Shown here one piece after another: positions 7,723-18,100 of a DNA stretch of 52,755 nucleotides. The stretch is from CAZJHX01 sp964545715 (GTDB lineage: Bacteria > Myxococcota_A > UBA9042 > GCA-2863065). Location of the stretch: the NCBI GenBank assembly GCA_964545715.1, contig CAZJHX010000071.1, forward strand, positions 1 through 52,755, written 5' to 3'. The translations under genes and the position numbers were made by a program. Below the pieces are notes generated by a model, which was given only the letters and a program-made list of their open reading frames with translations, was not told the origin of the DNA and searched no databases. Position 1 is the first letter of the stretch; the number at the start of each line of letters is the position of its first letter.

Positions 7723-9320
7723 GGACAGGACAGGCCCGTCCCGTCCAACACTTTGAGGTGCTGGAAGCGCGCGGTGCCCTCGGTCGCCCTCAGGGTCAGC
7801 GCGCTGCCCTCGGGCGCCGCAGCCCACTGAACGCCGGCCTCTTTCCAGCGCACGATCGCCGTCCGTTTGTCGTTCAAGAGCGTGGTGCCCGTTAGCGCCT
7901 GATCCGTTACCACGTGCAGCTCGGTGTCCCACAGATCGATCGTCAGGCCGAGCGAGCCGGGCTCGGTAAGCTCCGCGTCCAATAGAGTGACGCCGTCGGT
8001 GGTGGCGACCCGAAGGTTGCCGTCGATTGTCACGATCAGCCCGGCGGCTGCCTCGTTCAATTGGAGCAGCTCCAGCACCGCGGTCCCGGTGTCGTCGTCG
8101 CCGCGGTCGACGCGCGTGTGGATGGTCGCGCCGAAGCGGTCGTTCCACACGATGCGGTCCCGGGCGGTGATCGCCGCAGGAGCTGTGAGCGCCAAAACGC
8201 CGTCAGCGCGCACAGGCTCGCCGTCACGTGTGATGTATCCGGCGCCGGCGTTGGGTTTGTCGGCGTCGAACGGGTCGTCCACGCGCACGTGCAGCGGGTG
8301 GTCGGCAAAGGCGACGGCGCTGCGCATGTGGTCGGCGTTCTGCACGCAGTGGCCGCCCGCGGTGTCCAAAAAGCGTGCTGGAAGGCCGTCGGTCAGGTAG
8401 CCGAAGTGATAGATGTTCATGAGGTCGCCCTCGCGAAAGTCGCCGTCGCTGGTCATCAGCGAGAAGCGCTGACCAAAGCCCGCGATGTGGTCCGCGAAGT
8501 TCGTGGGGGTGCTCGGGATGAACTGGGGCGCCCAGAACTCGTAGTGGCCGTCCGGCTCCTTGGTTTCGAAGGCCTGCTCAACCTCCTGAAAGTAATGCGC
8601 GCCGCACCACGCGAGCACCGCCGAGTAGGTCTCGGGATGCTGAAACATCATCAGGTTGGCGTGGCGCGCGCCGCCGGACTTGCCCATGGCAAAGATGCGC
8701 GCCGGGTCCACATTGAAGAGCTCCTTCATGCGCAGCACGGCCATGTGGGTCCAGCCCATGCGGATCACCGAGTACACCGAGTTGCCGACCTTGTCGGGCG
8801 CCACCCACAGCAGCCGCTGCTCCTCCAGCAGGGGCAGCAGGTGGTTGGGTGGTTTGCCGCCGTTGTCGCCCGCATTGATGAAGGCGATCAGGCCGTACGG
8901 CGCCGAGCCGTCGTATCCGGGCGGCACGTGGACGTCGAACGTCGCGGCGGCGAGATCCACGCCGTAGTCCGGCGCCCACACCGCGGTGGTCGGTTGAAGC
9001 GCCGTCGGATCCTGAAGCGCGCCCAGGATCTCGTTGGGGTTGTCGGCCTTTTCGAAGGGTGACGCGGCGCCCGGATTGCTGCCCACCGGCACCGGCAGCG
9101 GGGCAGGGGATCCGAGCTCGCACACCTGCGGCTCGGGCGGTGCGCTGGTGTCGGGGACATCGGGGACATCCGGTGTGGTAAGGGGGGCCGTATCGAGGGG
9201 CGTGGTGTCGGGCTCGTCGACCGGACCGGAGTCGGTTGTCGTCGGCGTCGGCGCTGGTTCTTCGGTACAGCCCGCGCTCGCTGCCGCCAGCAGGGCGCAG
9301 GCGACCAGTGTTTGTGTCAT
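7719..9320 (-). CDS. Esterase/depolymerase-like alpha/beta-hydrolase lipoprotein
   Basis: 533 residues. The signal peptide ends in the lipobox ASAGC (Cys18). A Thr/Pro/Asp-rich linker with PDVPDVPD follows to about residue 65, then an alpha/beta-hydrolase domain resembling the PHB-depolymerase/feruloyl-esterase group. MGKSGGARH gives the GxSxG nucleophile Ser215, SDGDFREGD offers Asp292 or Asp294, and TAGGHC gives His324. The last 180 residues are a beta-rich region of unknown role, perhaps a substrate-binding module. The protein is expected on the outer membrane or cell surface, hydrolysing an ester-linked polymer; the substrate is not predictable. It lies 8 bp downstream of the matrixin gene and is the last gene of a long leftward run of exported proteins. 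Confidence 0.82.
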   Translation of the reverse strand: MTQTLVACALLAAASAGCTEEPAPTPTTTDSGPVDEPDTTPLDTAPLTTPDVPDVPDTSAPPEPQVCELGSPAPLPVPVGSNPGAASPFEKADNPNEILGALQDPTALQPTTAVWAPDYGVDLAAATFDVHVPPGYDGSAPYGLIAFINAGDNGGKPPNHLLPLLEEQRLLWVAPDKVGNSVYSVIRMGWTHMAVLRMKELFNVDPARIFAMGKSGGARHANLMMFQHPETYSAVLAWCGAHYFQEVEQAFETKEPDGHYEFWAPQFIPSTPTNFADHIAGFGQRFSLMTSDGDFREGDLMNIYHFGYLTDGLPARFLDTAGGHCVQNADHMRSAVAFADHPLHVRVDDPFDADKPNAGAGYITRDGEPVRADGVLALTAPAAITARDRIVWNDRFGATIHTRVDRGDDDTGTAVLELLQLNEAAAGLIVTIDGNLRVATTDGVTLLDAELTEPGSLGLTIDLWDTELHVVTDQALTGTTLLNDKRTAIVRWKEAGVQWAAAPEGSALTLRATEGTARFQHLKVLDGTGLSCP

Positions 9321-9328
9321 CGGACCGA

Positions 9329-10144
9329 TCAAGCGGTGGCGCGGCGCCGGAGCACGGCCAGTCCGAGCAGCAGCAGCCACCCGAGGACTGGTCCCGAGGT
9401 GCTCCGCGTCTGTCGGTCCGCCGAGCAGCCCCCTGCCGGAGGCGGCGCGACTGGCGGCGGCCCTTCCATGACCAGCTCGAAGCTGGCCGTACCCAGGCGT
9501 CCGTACAGCGCGCAGTAGCCGTCCACGTCGTCCTGCGTGAGGTCGCGCTTGTACGTCTCGCCCAGCTCCGCTTGAAAGAACATCGTTGCATGGGGCTCGA
9601 TCGAGTGGTCCAGCCCCAGCGCATGGCCCAGCTCGTGAACCATGGTGTTGAGCACGTCCACCTGGCCGGGGCCCGGGTCGTCCGAAAACTCGAACATGGC
9701 GTCGTTGAACTCGATATCCGAGTCGAGGATTTCGCCGGTCGAGACCATGACCATATCGCCGGTGACGGCGATGTCGCGCGGCGTATTTCGCGTGAGCCAC
9801 TCGGTCTCGGAGTGGATCCACATGATCAGATTCTCGTTGGGCTGGTCCGGGACGAAGCCAAGCGACCGGCCCTCGACGACCCCGCCCATCGTGAAGTCGA
9901 ACGGTCTGGGTCCGGACGCGCACTCCAGGTCGGACCAGGGCTCGGCGGACGCGCGAGTCAGGTCGATCCACGCCTGCAGCCCCAGCTCCTCGGGGCCCGC
10001 ACTGTCAAAAACAAAGGTCAGCTCTCGAGCCGCCCAGCGCGTGGGGTGGCCCTCGTCAGTGATGAACGCGGTCCAGGCCGCCGCGGGGCGATCGACCGTC
10101 ACGACCGCGAGTGTAAGCAACAGCACCGGCAGGGTCGCTCTCAT
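9329..10144 (-). CDS. Secreted matrixin-like zinc metalloprotease with MYXO-CTERM tail
   Basis: 271 residues. A signal peptide (about 1-23, ending AAA) precedes a metzincin domain. The zinc site HELGHALGLDH holds His170, Glu171, His174 and His180, and ATMFF supplies the Met-turn (Met188), so the protease looks catalytically complete. The C-terminus is a Pro-rich linker, then GGCSAD with Cys240, a hydrophobic helix (about 251-265) and a final RRR cluster. That is the MYXO-CTERM pattern, which in myxobacteria directs Cys-dependent processing and surface anchoring by a myxosortase. No prodomain cysteine switch is evident. The start overlaps the stop of the upstream gene (ATGA, 10141-10144), so the two are translationally coupled. 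Confidence 0.9.
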   Translation of the reverse strand: MRATLPVLLLTLAVVTVDRPAAAWTAFITDEGHPTRWAARELTFVFDSAGPEELGLQAWIDLTRASAEPWSDLECASGPRPFDFTMGGVVEGRSLGFVPDQPNENLIMWIHSETEWLTRNTPRDIAVTGDMVMVSTGEILDSDIEFNDAMFEFSDDPGPGQVDVLNTMVHELGHALGLDHSIEPHATMFFQAELGETYKRDLTQDDVDGYCALYGRLGTASFELVMEGPPPVAPPPAGGCSADRQTRSTSGPVLGWLLLLGLAVLRRRATA

Positions 10145-10716
10145 CGCCCCGCCTCCACCCGGCGGCGAATCGCAGCCAGCAGGTGCTTCAACGGACGGGT
10201 ATCCACGTGCATCGCCTGCGGAGCCCGGGTCAAGCGTCCGGCAGGATCGCGCACGCGCAGGGCCAGCCCGCGACGGTCGCTCGTCGCGATCGGCTCTGCG
10301 AGAGGGCCGGACTGCACCACATACACGCCCAGCGAGAGCCCCAGCGGAGCCAGTCTCCCGGTCGGCTGCCGGTACAGCAGTACGACGACCTGGTCGCCGC
10401 GCTGGAACGACGGCGCCCCTGCGACCCGATACAGATATCCACCGTAGGTTCCGCCGGGCACGACAAACGACACGCTGCCGCTCTGTGTGCCTTTCAAGCG
10501 CTCGTGTGGCGAGACCTCCACGCGTGTGCGAAAGCGCCCCGGCACCAGCGGATCCGGTCCCATCTCGACGCGAGAGACGGTCCCAAACACAACGACATCG
10601 GCCTCATCGGTCAGCTCGTCCAAGCTGCCATACAGCACCTGCGACGCGTCCGCGCGCGCGGCCAAAAGCAGGCCGGCAGCGAGCATGAGATAAGCGGGGA
10701 GAGCGCGACGCAGCAT
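10141..10716 (-). CDS. Secreted protein of unknown function, coupled to matrixin gene
   Basis: 191 residues from ATG 10716 (a GTG lies directly upstream at 10719). The N-terminus is a clear signal peptide with a long Leu/Ala core ending ADAS. The mature part begins LYGSLDELTDEADVVVFGTV and is predicted to be mostly beta strand, with a FVVPGGTYGGYLY stretch and a GDQVVVLLYR stretch. Small secreted proteins of this kind are often found beside matrixins in Myxococcota, so it could be an inhibitor, chaperone or cofactor of the protease; this is inference from the four-base overlap only. I do not recognise the family. Confidence 0.8.
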   Translation of the reverse strand: MLRRALPAYLMLAAGLLLAARADASQVLYGSLDELTDEADVVVFGTVSRVEMGPDPLVPGRFRTRVEVSPHERLKGTQSGSVSFVVPGGTYGGYLYRVAGAPSFQRGDQVVVLLYRQPTGRLAPLGLSLGVYVVQSGPLAEPIATSDRRGLALRVRDPAGRLTRAPQAMHVDTRPLKHLLAAIRRRVEAGR

Positions 10717-10738
10717 CACCGATACTCTATCGGTCCGT

Positions 10739-10753
10739 TTGCGAGCATCGCAA
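10739..10753 (-). repeat. Short intercistronic hairpin
   Basis: A perfect inverted repeat TTGCGA-GCA-TCGCAA sits in the 45-bp gap between the giant lipoprotein gene and the secreted-protein gene. No T-run follows on the minus strand, so it is not a canonical terminator. It could stabilise or separate parts of a polycistronic message. At this length it could also be chance. Confidence 0.35.
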
Positions 10754-10764
10754 CAAACGTTGGC

Positions 10765-13700
10765 TCACGGCGCGGAAAGCCACCGACCCAGGACCTGTGA
10801 GACGGCGCCCGGCTTGTTTTGCCACAACAGCAGCGTCTTGCCGGTGCTCAGAACGCTAACGGACGGGCGACTCTGCTCGCCCGAGAAGGTGGGGTTGGCG
10901 ATGAATGGCAGACCCGCTGCCTCGCCTTTGGCGGAGAGCCCCCGGAGGACCACGGCGGTGCTGCCGTCCTCGCCCCCGCTTCTCCAGCCGACGAGCATCG
11001 CGCCCGACGGGTAGCTCGCGATGTCTCCGACCCACTGGCCGTTGCTCACGAAGGTGTTGAGCTGAAGCTCGCCGCCCTGCTGTAGCCCGTCCGAGTCAAA
11101 CCGTCGGGCGAACGCGCCGGCCCCGGAGGCGTCGACCCCGGTCCAGCCAACTGTGAAGCCGCCGCCGACCTGCAGCGCCGTCGCCACATGAGGCGTGTGC
11201 TGGTCGCCCGTGGTGTCGCCATTGATCTGGAACGGCTCGCCAGTCGGCTGGCACTTCTCGTCAAAGATGCGCGCCTGGATACCCCAGCCCGGGTCGCCGG
11301 GCATGTCGCGCGACATCCACACCGCCACAAACCGTTTGGTCAGATCGTTGAACGCGGCCAGTCGTGGCGTCTGTTGATTCTTGGTGACGACCGGGTGGGC
11401 GAAGACCTCCTCGGACAGCGGGCTGGCGTCCGCCGAGTAGCAGCGCAGCATGACGTCCGTGCCGTCCCCGCCGGGCTGCGTCAGAGATGTCCAGGCCACG
11501 GCGAACCGGCCGTCCAGCGCGCGCGCCACCGCCGGCGCGTTTTGCGTGCTCAGCGTGTACTGATTGATCTGGAGCGCGCTTCCAGTCAGCGCGCCGGCCG
11601 CGGTCAGCCGAATGCCGAAGATCCCCTCGAACTCGCCGTCCAGACCGTACGGGTCCCATACGACGATCGCGGCTCCGGTCGCGTCCGTAGCAATGTCCGG
11701 CTGAGAGCCCAGGCCCAGGTTGCCCGTCTGCGTTGCCGCGCCCAGGCTTGTGGGGGCACCCGCCGGCTGCTCGTCTGCGGCGTAGCGCTGAACCCAGACG
11801 GCTGCGGTGGCGCCGCTGTCACCCGAGCTGCGATATGCGACCAGCGCGCCTCCACCGGGCGTGGCGGCGGCGCGTGGAGAGTCGGACGAGACGTCATCTG
11901 CGGCCGCTATCACGCGCTCAGGCGCGATCTCGACGGAGCTTCCACCGGCGTCGAAGCCGCGCGCCAGCACATGTCCCGCGGGGTTTCGCCACGCGATGAT
12001 CGCTCGCCCATCGTCCAGCCCCACGGCCACCGGCAGCTGCTGATCACCGCCGGATCCGATGTTGATCTGCCGCTGCTGGGTCACCGGCTCGCCGCCCTTG
12101 CCAAGGAAGCGCGCAAAGATGCCGTCACCGTCACCGTCCTGCCCGTGGTCGTCCTCCCAGGCCACCACGAAGCCGCCGCTGTCAAAGGCGCCAACCGACG
12201 CCATGCGCTGTTGTCCGGCGGCCACCGTGTTTGCGACGATCTGCGGCCCGATCAGCCCGCCGATCTTGGCCACTTGCGTGCGGATATCCCAGTCGCCGGT
12301 CACGTTCGTCTCCCAGCCGACCGCGAACCGTCCACCCGTGCCCGGAAGCCCGACCGCCGAGGGCTCTACCTGTGTCGCGCCGTTATCCGCCGCCACGATG
12401 ATCTGCGGGCCCGCGGCCACCCCCGCGGACGTGTACGGCTGAGCCCGGATCACCTTGCCGTCGCTCCAAACCACCACAAATGACGTGTCGTCCAGCGCCG
12501 CGACATCGTGCCCCGCCGAGCTTGTCCACCCCAGCGACAGGTTCAGCTCCACGGTGCCCGTCGGAGACAAAAGGCGCCCCGTCGGCACGCCGCCGAAGGT
12601 CACCAGCATGACGGTGCGACCGTCGCCGAGCCCGGTCAGCCGCAGATCATGAATATCCACGCTGTGGCCCGGGTTGCCCGGTTGGTTGCAGATGTTTCCC
12701 CAGCTTTTGGAGAAGTCGTCCTTCTTCAACACATTCAGCGGGCCCGCCACGATGTTGTTGTTGGCGTCGCGCCACACCAGCGTGACCCGCTCCTCGCGCA
12801 GGATTGAGCCCTTGTGAATGGTCTGATTGCACGTGTTGCCGCAGTTTGGTGCGCTGCCGTCGCACTTCTTGCAGCCGTCGCCCAGCAGCTTCCAATTAGG
12901 GCAGGGGTCCGCTTTGCATTTGGGGTCGTTGGAGATGCAGCACTGCTTGCACGGGTCCGGCGTGTTCTTGTACGACAGCTTGCGCACAATGAAGCCGGTG
13001 ACTGCGCCGCCGTCCGCCAGCGCGGCTACCTGGACTTCGCGACGGCTGGAGCCGCCGGCCGGAGTCTGCTGAGACGTGTCCTCGAGCCCCATGTAACGAT
13101 TGACCGCCCGCGCGCGCACGTCGGTTCCGCCTTTAGCGTACCAGGCCGCGACAAAGCGACCGTCCCCGACCGACGCCAGATCCGGCGTGGTGGCGCCCTC
13201 CACGCTGTCGAACACGCTGATCTGATGGTCCGCGCAGGCCCAGCCCTGGACGGCGCAGACCCCGGCCAGACACAGCGAGTCCACGGTGCAGGGGTCGCCG
13301 TCGTCGCACGGCGTCTTGTCCACGGCCTGAGCGGCCTTGCACACGTCGTCTTCGTCGTCGCACACACCTGTCTGGCAGATGACCGCTGCGTCCGAGCAGT
13401 CGCGGGGCGCGCCCGGTTCACACTCGCCGGCGGCGTTGCACGCGTCGTCCACGGTGCAGAAGAGCCCGTCCTGGCACTCGGAGCCGGCCGGAAGCGGACC
13501 CAACACGCACTTTGGCTGCTGCTCCGGGCCCTGGCTCTGGCAGGCGTACGCGAGGCAGTCGTCCTGGCTGACCGGGCAGCCGTCATAAGGCGCCCCGGCC
13601 ACGCAGTCGCCCGCGGCGCAGGTGTCGTCGACCGTACAGCTGTCGCCGTCATTACACGACGTGCCGTCTGGGGCGGTCTCCACCGCGCACTCGTCCAGGT

Positions 13701-15192
13701 CGTCGTCACACGTGACCGACACCTGGCAGGCGTCGAGGGCCCCGCAGTTCAGCGGCGGCCCGGGCACGCAGGCACCCCCTGAGCACATGTCTGCGTCCGT
13801 GCAGAACGCGCCGTCATCACACGGCTGGGTGTTGGGTACGTAAGCGCATCCGGACCCCGGCAGGCAGGCGTCGTCTGTGCATGGGTTGTCGTCGTTGCAC
13901 GCGATAGGGGCGCCTCCCTGACAGGCGCCATCGACACAGGCGTCGTCGCTGGTGCACGCGTCTGAGTCATCGCAGGCCGCGGCGTTGGGCACCCAGGCGC
14001 AGCCCGACGCGGGGATGCAGCTGTCGTCGGTGCACAGCAGCCCGTCGTCACAGTTGACCGCCGCGCCCCCGACGCACGCGCTGTCGGCGCACGCATCCGA
14101 AGTGGTGCAGTCGTCGCCGTCGTCGCAAGACGCGGTGTTCGGCGTCGCCGTACAGCCGGTCGTTGCATCGCAGTCGTCGTTTGTGCAGTCGTTGCCGTCC
14201 TCGCAGACGGCGGCCTCTCCCGGGGCGCAGCCGCCGTCCGCGCACACGTCGCCGACAGTGCAGGCGTCGCCGTCCTCGCACGGCTCGGTGTTGGGGCTGT
14301 TCTGGCAGCCCGCCTCGCCGTCGCAGCTGTCGGTAGTGCACGGGTTGGCGTCGTCACAGTCAGCCGCCTCGTCGATCTCGGCGTTGCAGTTGTTGTCGAC
14401 ACCGTCGCAGATCTCCGGCGTGGGCTGGGGCGCGTCGCACGCGGACAAACCCCCAAACTGGCAGTACCGCTCTCCGGCGCAGGAGCCGTCAGCCGTCGAG
14501 CTGAGGCAGGTCGTCGAGAGCGCCAGCAGCACGGAGAGCGACGAGCAGGCGCAGTCACCGGCCTCTCGCATGCACTGCGCGGATTTCTGACCGTCCACGG
14601 TGTCCACGTTCTGGCAGGCGAAATCCGCCGGACAGGCCCCGTCTTCGCCACAGAAGACACCGCAGAAGCTGCCGGCATCGCCATAGCTCACGCACGCACC
14701 CGCTCCCAGCGAGGCCTCGGCCTCCTGGCAATCCGAATCCGCGCTGCACGGCTGGCAGAGTCGAGCGGCCGGGGGCAGGCACAGCAGGCCCGGGACCGGC
14801 GCCCCGGACGGCAGGCAGAGGAGCGGTTCAGGGCAGTCGGCCGAGAGCTCGCACGCGCCTGCACAGACCTTGCCGCCGTCCGCGCCCTCAACGCACGCTT
14901 CAGCAAGGCAGTCGGCGTTTTTCTCGCAGGCGCAGCCGACCTCGCCCTCGCACGGCGGCGGCACATCAGGGGGCGGCGGCTCATCCGGCATCGGCGGCAC
15001 GTCCACGTTTTCCGGCGTGTCTGGGACGTCCGCTATATCGGCGACATCAGCCGGCACATCCACCGGCACATCCACCGCGGCGTCGGTCACCTCAGCGACC
15101 GGCGCGTCCACCGCCTGGGGCGGCGTCTCAGGTGTGGTGCTACACGCCAGAAGCCAGCACGGCACACAAGCGACCAGGAGACGCCATCTCAT
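10765..15192 (-). CDS. Giant Cys-rich repeat lipoprotein with MopE-type metal-binding motif
   Basis: 1475 residues. The ATG at 15192 overlaps the stop of the upstream gene (ATGA) and begins a lipoprotein signal ending LLAC (Cys17), which fixes the start. Residues 18-80 are an Asp/Val/Pro spacer. Residues 81-260 form a Cys-rich module shared with the upstream lipoprotein. EICDGVDNNCNAEIDEA (260-276) matches the MopE-type putative metal-binding motif. About eleven imperfect repeats of roughly 25 residues with a CDDGxxCTxDxC core fill 279-652. The C-terminal 800 residues are beta-rich with recurring VAW, VGW and IARF-like patterns separated by similar distances, suggesting a propeller or solenoid, and include one extra Cys cluster near residue 760 (CKQCC to CGNTC). 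It is probably a surface adhesin or binding protein. It belongs to a leftward operon of exported proteins. Confidence 0.85.
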   Translation of the reverse strand: MRWRLLVACVPCWLLACSTTPETPPQAVDAPVAEVTDAAVDVPVDVPADVADIADVPDTPENVDVPPMPDEPPPPDVPPPCEGEVGCACEKNADCLAEACVEGADGGKVCAGACELSADCPEPLLCLPSGAPVPGLLCLPPAARLCQPCSADSDCQEAEASLGAGACVSYGDAGSFCGVFCGEDGACPADFACQNVDTVDGQKSAQCMREAGDCACSSLSVLLALSTTCLSSTADGSCAGERYCQFGGLSACDAPQPTPEICDGVDNNCNAEIDEAADCDDANPCTTDSCDGEAGCQNSPNTEPCEDGDACTVGDVCADGGCAPGEAAVCEDGNDCTNDDCDATTGCTATPNTASCDDGDDCTTSDACADSACVGGAAVNCDDGLLCTDDSCIPASGCAWVPNAAACDDSDACTSDDACVDGACQGGAPIACNDDNPCTDDACLPGSGCAYVPNTQPCDDGAFCTDADMCSGGACVPGPPLNCGALDACQVSVTCDDDLDECAVETAPDGTSCNDGDSCTVDDTCAAGDCVAGAPYDGCPVSQDDCLAYACQSQGPEQQPKCVLGPLPAGSECQDGLFCTVDDACNAAGECEPGAPRDCSDAAVICQTGVCDDEDDVCKAAQAVDKTPCDDGDPCTVDSLCLAGVCAVQGWACADHQISVFDSVEGATTPDLASVGDGRFVAAWYAKGGTDVRARAVNRYMGLEDTSQQTPAGGSSRREVQVAALADGGAVTGFIVRKLSYKNTPDPCKQCCISNDPKCKADPCPNWKLLGDGCKKCDGSAPNCGNTCNQTIHKGSILREERVTLVWRDANNNIVAGPLNVLKKDDFSKSWGNICNQPGNPGHSVDIHDLRLTGLGDGRTVMLVTFGGVPTGRLLSPTGTVELNLSLGWTSSAGHDVAALDDTSFVVVWSDGKVIRAQPYTSAGVAAGPQIIVAADNGATQVEPSAVGLPGTGGRFAVGWETNVTGDWDIRTQVAKIGGLIGPQIVANTVAAGQQRMASVGAFDSGGFVVAWEDDHGQDGDGDGIFARFLGKGGEPVTQQRQINIGSGGDQQLPVAVGLDDGRAIIAWRNPAGHVLARGFDAGGSSVEIAPERVIAAADDVSSDSPRAAATPGGGALVAYRSSGDSGATAAVWVQRYAADEQPAGAPTSLGAATQTGNLGLGSQPDIATDATGAAIVVWDPYGLDGEFEGIFGIRLTAAGALTGSALQINQYTLSTQNAPAVARALDGRFAVAWTSLTQPGGDGTDVMLRCYSADASPLSEEVFAHPVVTKNQQTPRLAAFNDLTKRFVAVWMSRDMPGDPGWGIQARIFDEKCQPTGEPFQINGDTTGDQHTPHVATALQVGGGFTVGWTGVDASGAGAFARRFDSDGLQQGGELQLNTFVSNGQWVGDIASYPSGAMLVGWRSGGEDGSTAVVLRGLSAKGEAAGLPFIANPTFSGEQSRPSVSVLSTGKTLLLWQNKPGAVSQVLGRWLSAP

Positions 15193-18100
15193 GGCGGCCA
15201 CGCGCATCGAAAGCCGACCGTCGGATCGTTCGCCGATTGCGAAATCCCATCCCGCCAGGTGGTCCATAGCTTCTCCTCACTTTTAGGGCTCCATGCCGCG
15301 CCGCGGACGCTGCGTGTGGACGGAACATCGTTGACAGGGTCGACGCTCGTGGCCAGCGCTTCTTTCGAGTACCAGCCTGGATCGTAATAATCCTGGGCCC
15401 ATTCGGCCACGTTGCCCGCCAGATCAAGCACCCCATACGGCGAGGTACCGGCCGGGTATGCGCCCGGCTGACGCGCCTCGAGATCCGGCTCGATGTTGGC
15501 CAGCGACTGGCTCGGTGCGTCCTCGCCCCATGGGAAGGTCCTGTGCATCAGGCCCTTGGCTGCCCGCTCCCACCGCGCCTCGGTCGGAAGCACCTTGCCC
15601 GCCCATGCACAGTACGCCGCGGCCGCACTCCAGCACAGGTGCGTCACCGGCAGGGCCTCGATCGACGGTGGTGGGCTGTCCCCGCTCCAGCCGGCCAGGT
15701 AGTCCACCTGGTCACATTTGGCGGCCAGCTTGCTCGGCGCCCAGTCGGCCCCCGACGCCTTCACGAAGGCCGCAAATCGCCCGTGCGTCACCTCCCGCCT
15801 ATCGATGTAGAACGCGGTCAACGGCACACGGTGGTCCGGCTGCTGCTCGTCCGGCGCGGCCTTGTCCGGGTGCCCCATGCGATAGGACCCGGCGGGTATC
15901 CGGCACATCTCGGCGCCGTCGCTGCCGACCTGCGTAAAGTCGCAGGCCTGCGTCGGGAACGCCCGCAGCTGGGCGGCCGTCCGCGCAAAATTGGAGACCC
16001 GCACGTCGTCCAGCGCGCCCGTCCAGCCGCTTGCCGGCACGCATTGATCGCCGTCGTCCGCGACCGCACATCCCAGTCGAATCACCGGGCCACCGGAGAC
16101 CACCTGCGGTCCGAAGGTCTCGGTCTCCAACAGCTCCTGGCCGTTGTGGTACAAGCGCGCCACAGCGCCGTCGAATGTGGCCGCCACGTGCGCCCAGCGA
16201 TCCTCGGTGAGCGTTATTTCCGCCTCCAGCGTGACCCCCAGCACCTCCACCGCCAGCACCGCCGGCGAGCCGTCGACAACGGCCAGCGACCAGTGGACTG
16301 CATCCTGACCACGTGCCATGGCGATGGTGCCGAGGCCCGTCGCAGCTGGCCGCACCCAGGCCTCGATGGTCAGCTGCGTCAGTCCGTGCAGGGCAGGGCC
16401 GCCGGTGATCAGTACGCTGCTCTTGTCGAAGCCCGCCAGGCCCGCCGCCACTCCGGCGTCGGGGTCATCGGCGCCACGCTTGCCGTCGATCACGCTCAGC
16501 CCCGGTTTGGCCACGCCGTGGTGGCCGTAGCCCGACGTATCGAGGATCTCGGTCTGCTCAAACTCGTAATGCGCCACGGTCTCGCGGGCTCGGCAGCAGC
16601 GAAACCCAACCCGCGGGTCCGTAGCGGTTGGGTTTTCGCCGAACCGGCGCGCTGTGCGGAGATCCTCCAGCGCGTCGTTGTAGCCGCCGCCCCGCACGCT
16701 GCGCAGGCCGTTGCTGACCTCGCACGTCGCCAGTCCGGGATCACACGCGCCGTGAGGGTCTCGCTGCGGCCCGTCCGCCGCGTACGGGCTCCCGTAGTAG
16801 TCGACCGAGTACCAGTCTCGCACCCACTCGCGCACGTTGCCCGCCATGTTCAAGGCGCCGACCGCCGACTGACCCTCTGCATACTCTCCGACTCCGACGG
16901 GCGTCGCCTCGCCAAATGTGTCCTCGTAGTTGGCCAGCGAGGTCGTCGGCTCGTCGGACAGGTCGGACCAGGGCCAGGTGCGCTGCAGCAGCCCTTTGGC
17001 GGCGTGCTCCCACTCCGACTCCGTACACAGCCGCTTGCCGGCGGTCCGGCAAAACGTCGCGGCCGCGACATAGGACAAGCAGTTTACCGGCAGGGCCGAA
17101 CCGGACGCCGCCTTGTCTATGGTGCAGGCCCCGCCGGTCGCGGGCTGCAGCGCCGGGTCGGGCGGGTCCTGGGCATCCAAGAACGCCTGGTAGGTGCCGA
17201 TGCTCACCTCGTGTCGATCGATGGCGTACGCCGACAGCACCACCTCCCGGGCAGGCAGCTCCGCTTTGCACGGCGCGCCGTCAGCGGGGACGCAGTCGCC
17301 CTCGGCCGCACCCTGCGGGAACGAGCCGGCCCGGACCAGAGACATGTCGTCGTCGGTCAGCGTCGGGGCGGGCCCCGCGCCCAGCTTGGCGGGCGGCAAC
17401 GCTTCAGCGGTGAGACGCAGCTCGTCGATCTCTCCATGCAGAGCGTCGGCGATCGGCTCTCCGGCGCCGGCGCCGATCGTGAGCACCATCGGGTCTTCGC
17501 CGGACGGGAGCGGGGTCTTCGATGAGCCGGGTGCGGCGATGTCGCCGTCCACAAACAGCGAGAGCGTCGCCGCGTCCTCGTCGTACACGGCTGCCAGGTG
17601 GACCCACCGCCCGGCCACCGTGTCCACGTCAATGGTTGTGCAGTCGCCCGCGCGGCAGGCTCTGACCACATTGAGAAGCGGCCACACTTCGACAGACCAG
17701 ACCGCCGGCTGGCCGACGGCGCCGTACCGCGCCAGCACCTGCAGGCCGCTCGACGCCGGCTGAGTCGGAAGCCGTGCCCACATCGCGACCGTGAAGGACG
17801 CGTCGAACGCTCCCGCGCTGCTATCCACGAAGTCGATGCGGTCGTCGCCGTCAAAGCGCACCGCGCGTCCGATCTTGCCGTCGACGCGCAGTACGCCCGT
17901 GCCATGCCCGTCGCTGGCCGGGACCGACGCGTCGGTGAATGTCGTGTAGTCCGCCGGCGTCGGGTGCTCGTCGAAGTCGAGGCACAGCGCGGCTTTGGCG
18001 CACGGGCCGAGCGGTGTGCCCACGCAGACGCCGTCCAGGCATTGATCGGCATCGGTGTCCTCGCTGCCGTCGTCACAGGCGAGGCCGTTGTTCTTGTTAT

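Noticed and set aside
13200..14420. Repeated Cys-rich DNA considered as a nucleotide-level repeat array
   Set aside because: The repetition is in the protein (CDDGxxCT units) and the DNA copies are too divergent for a DNA element.
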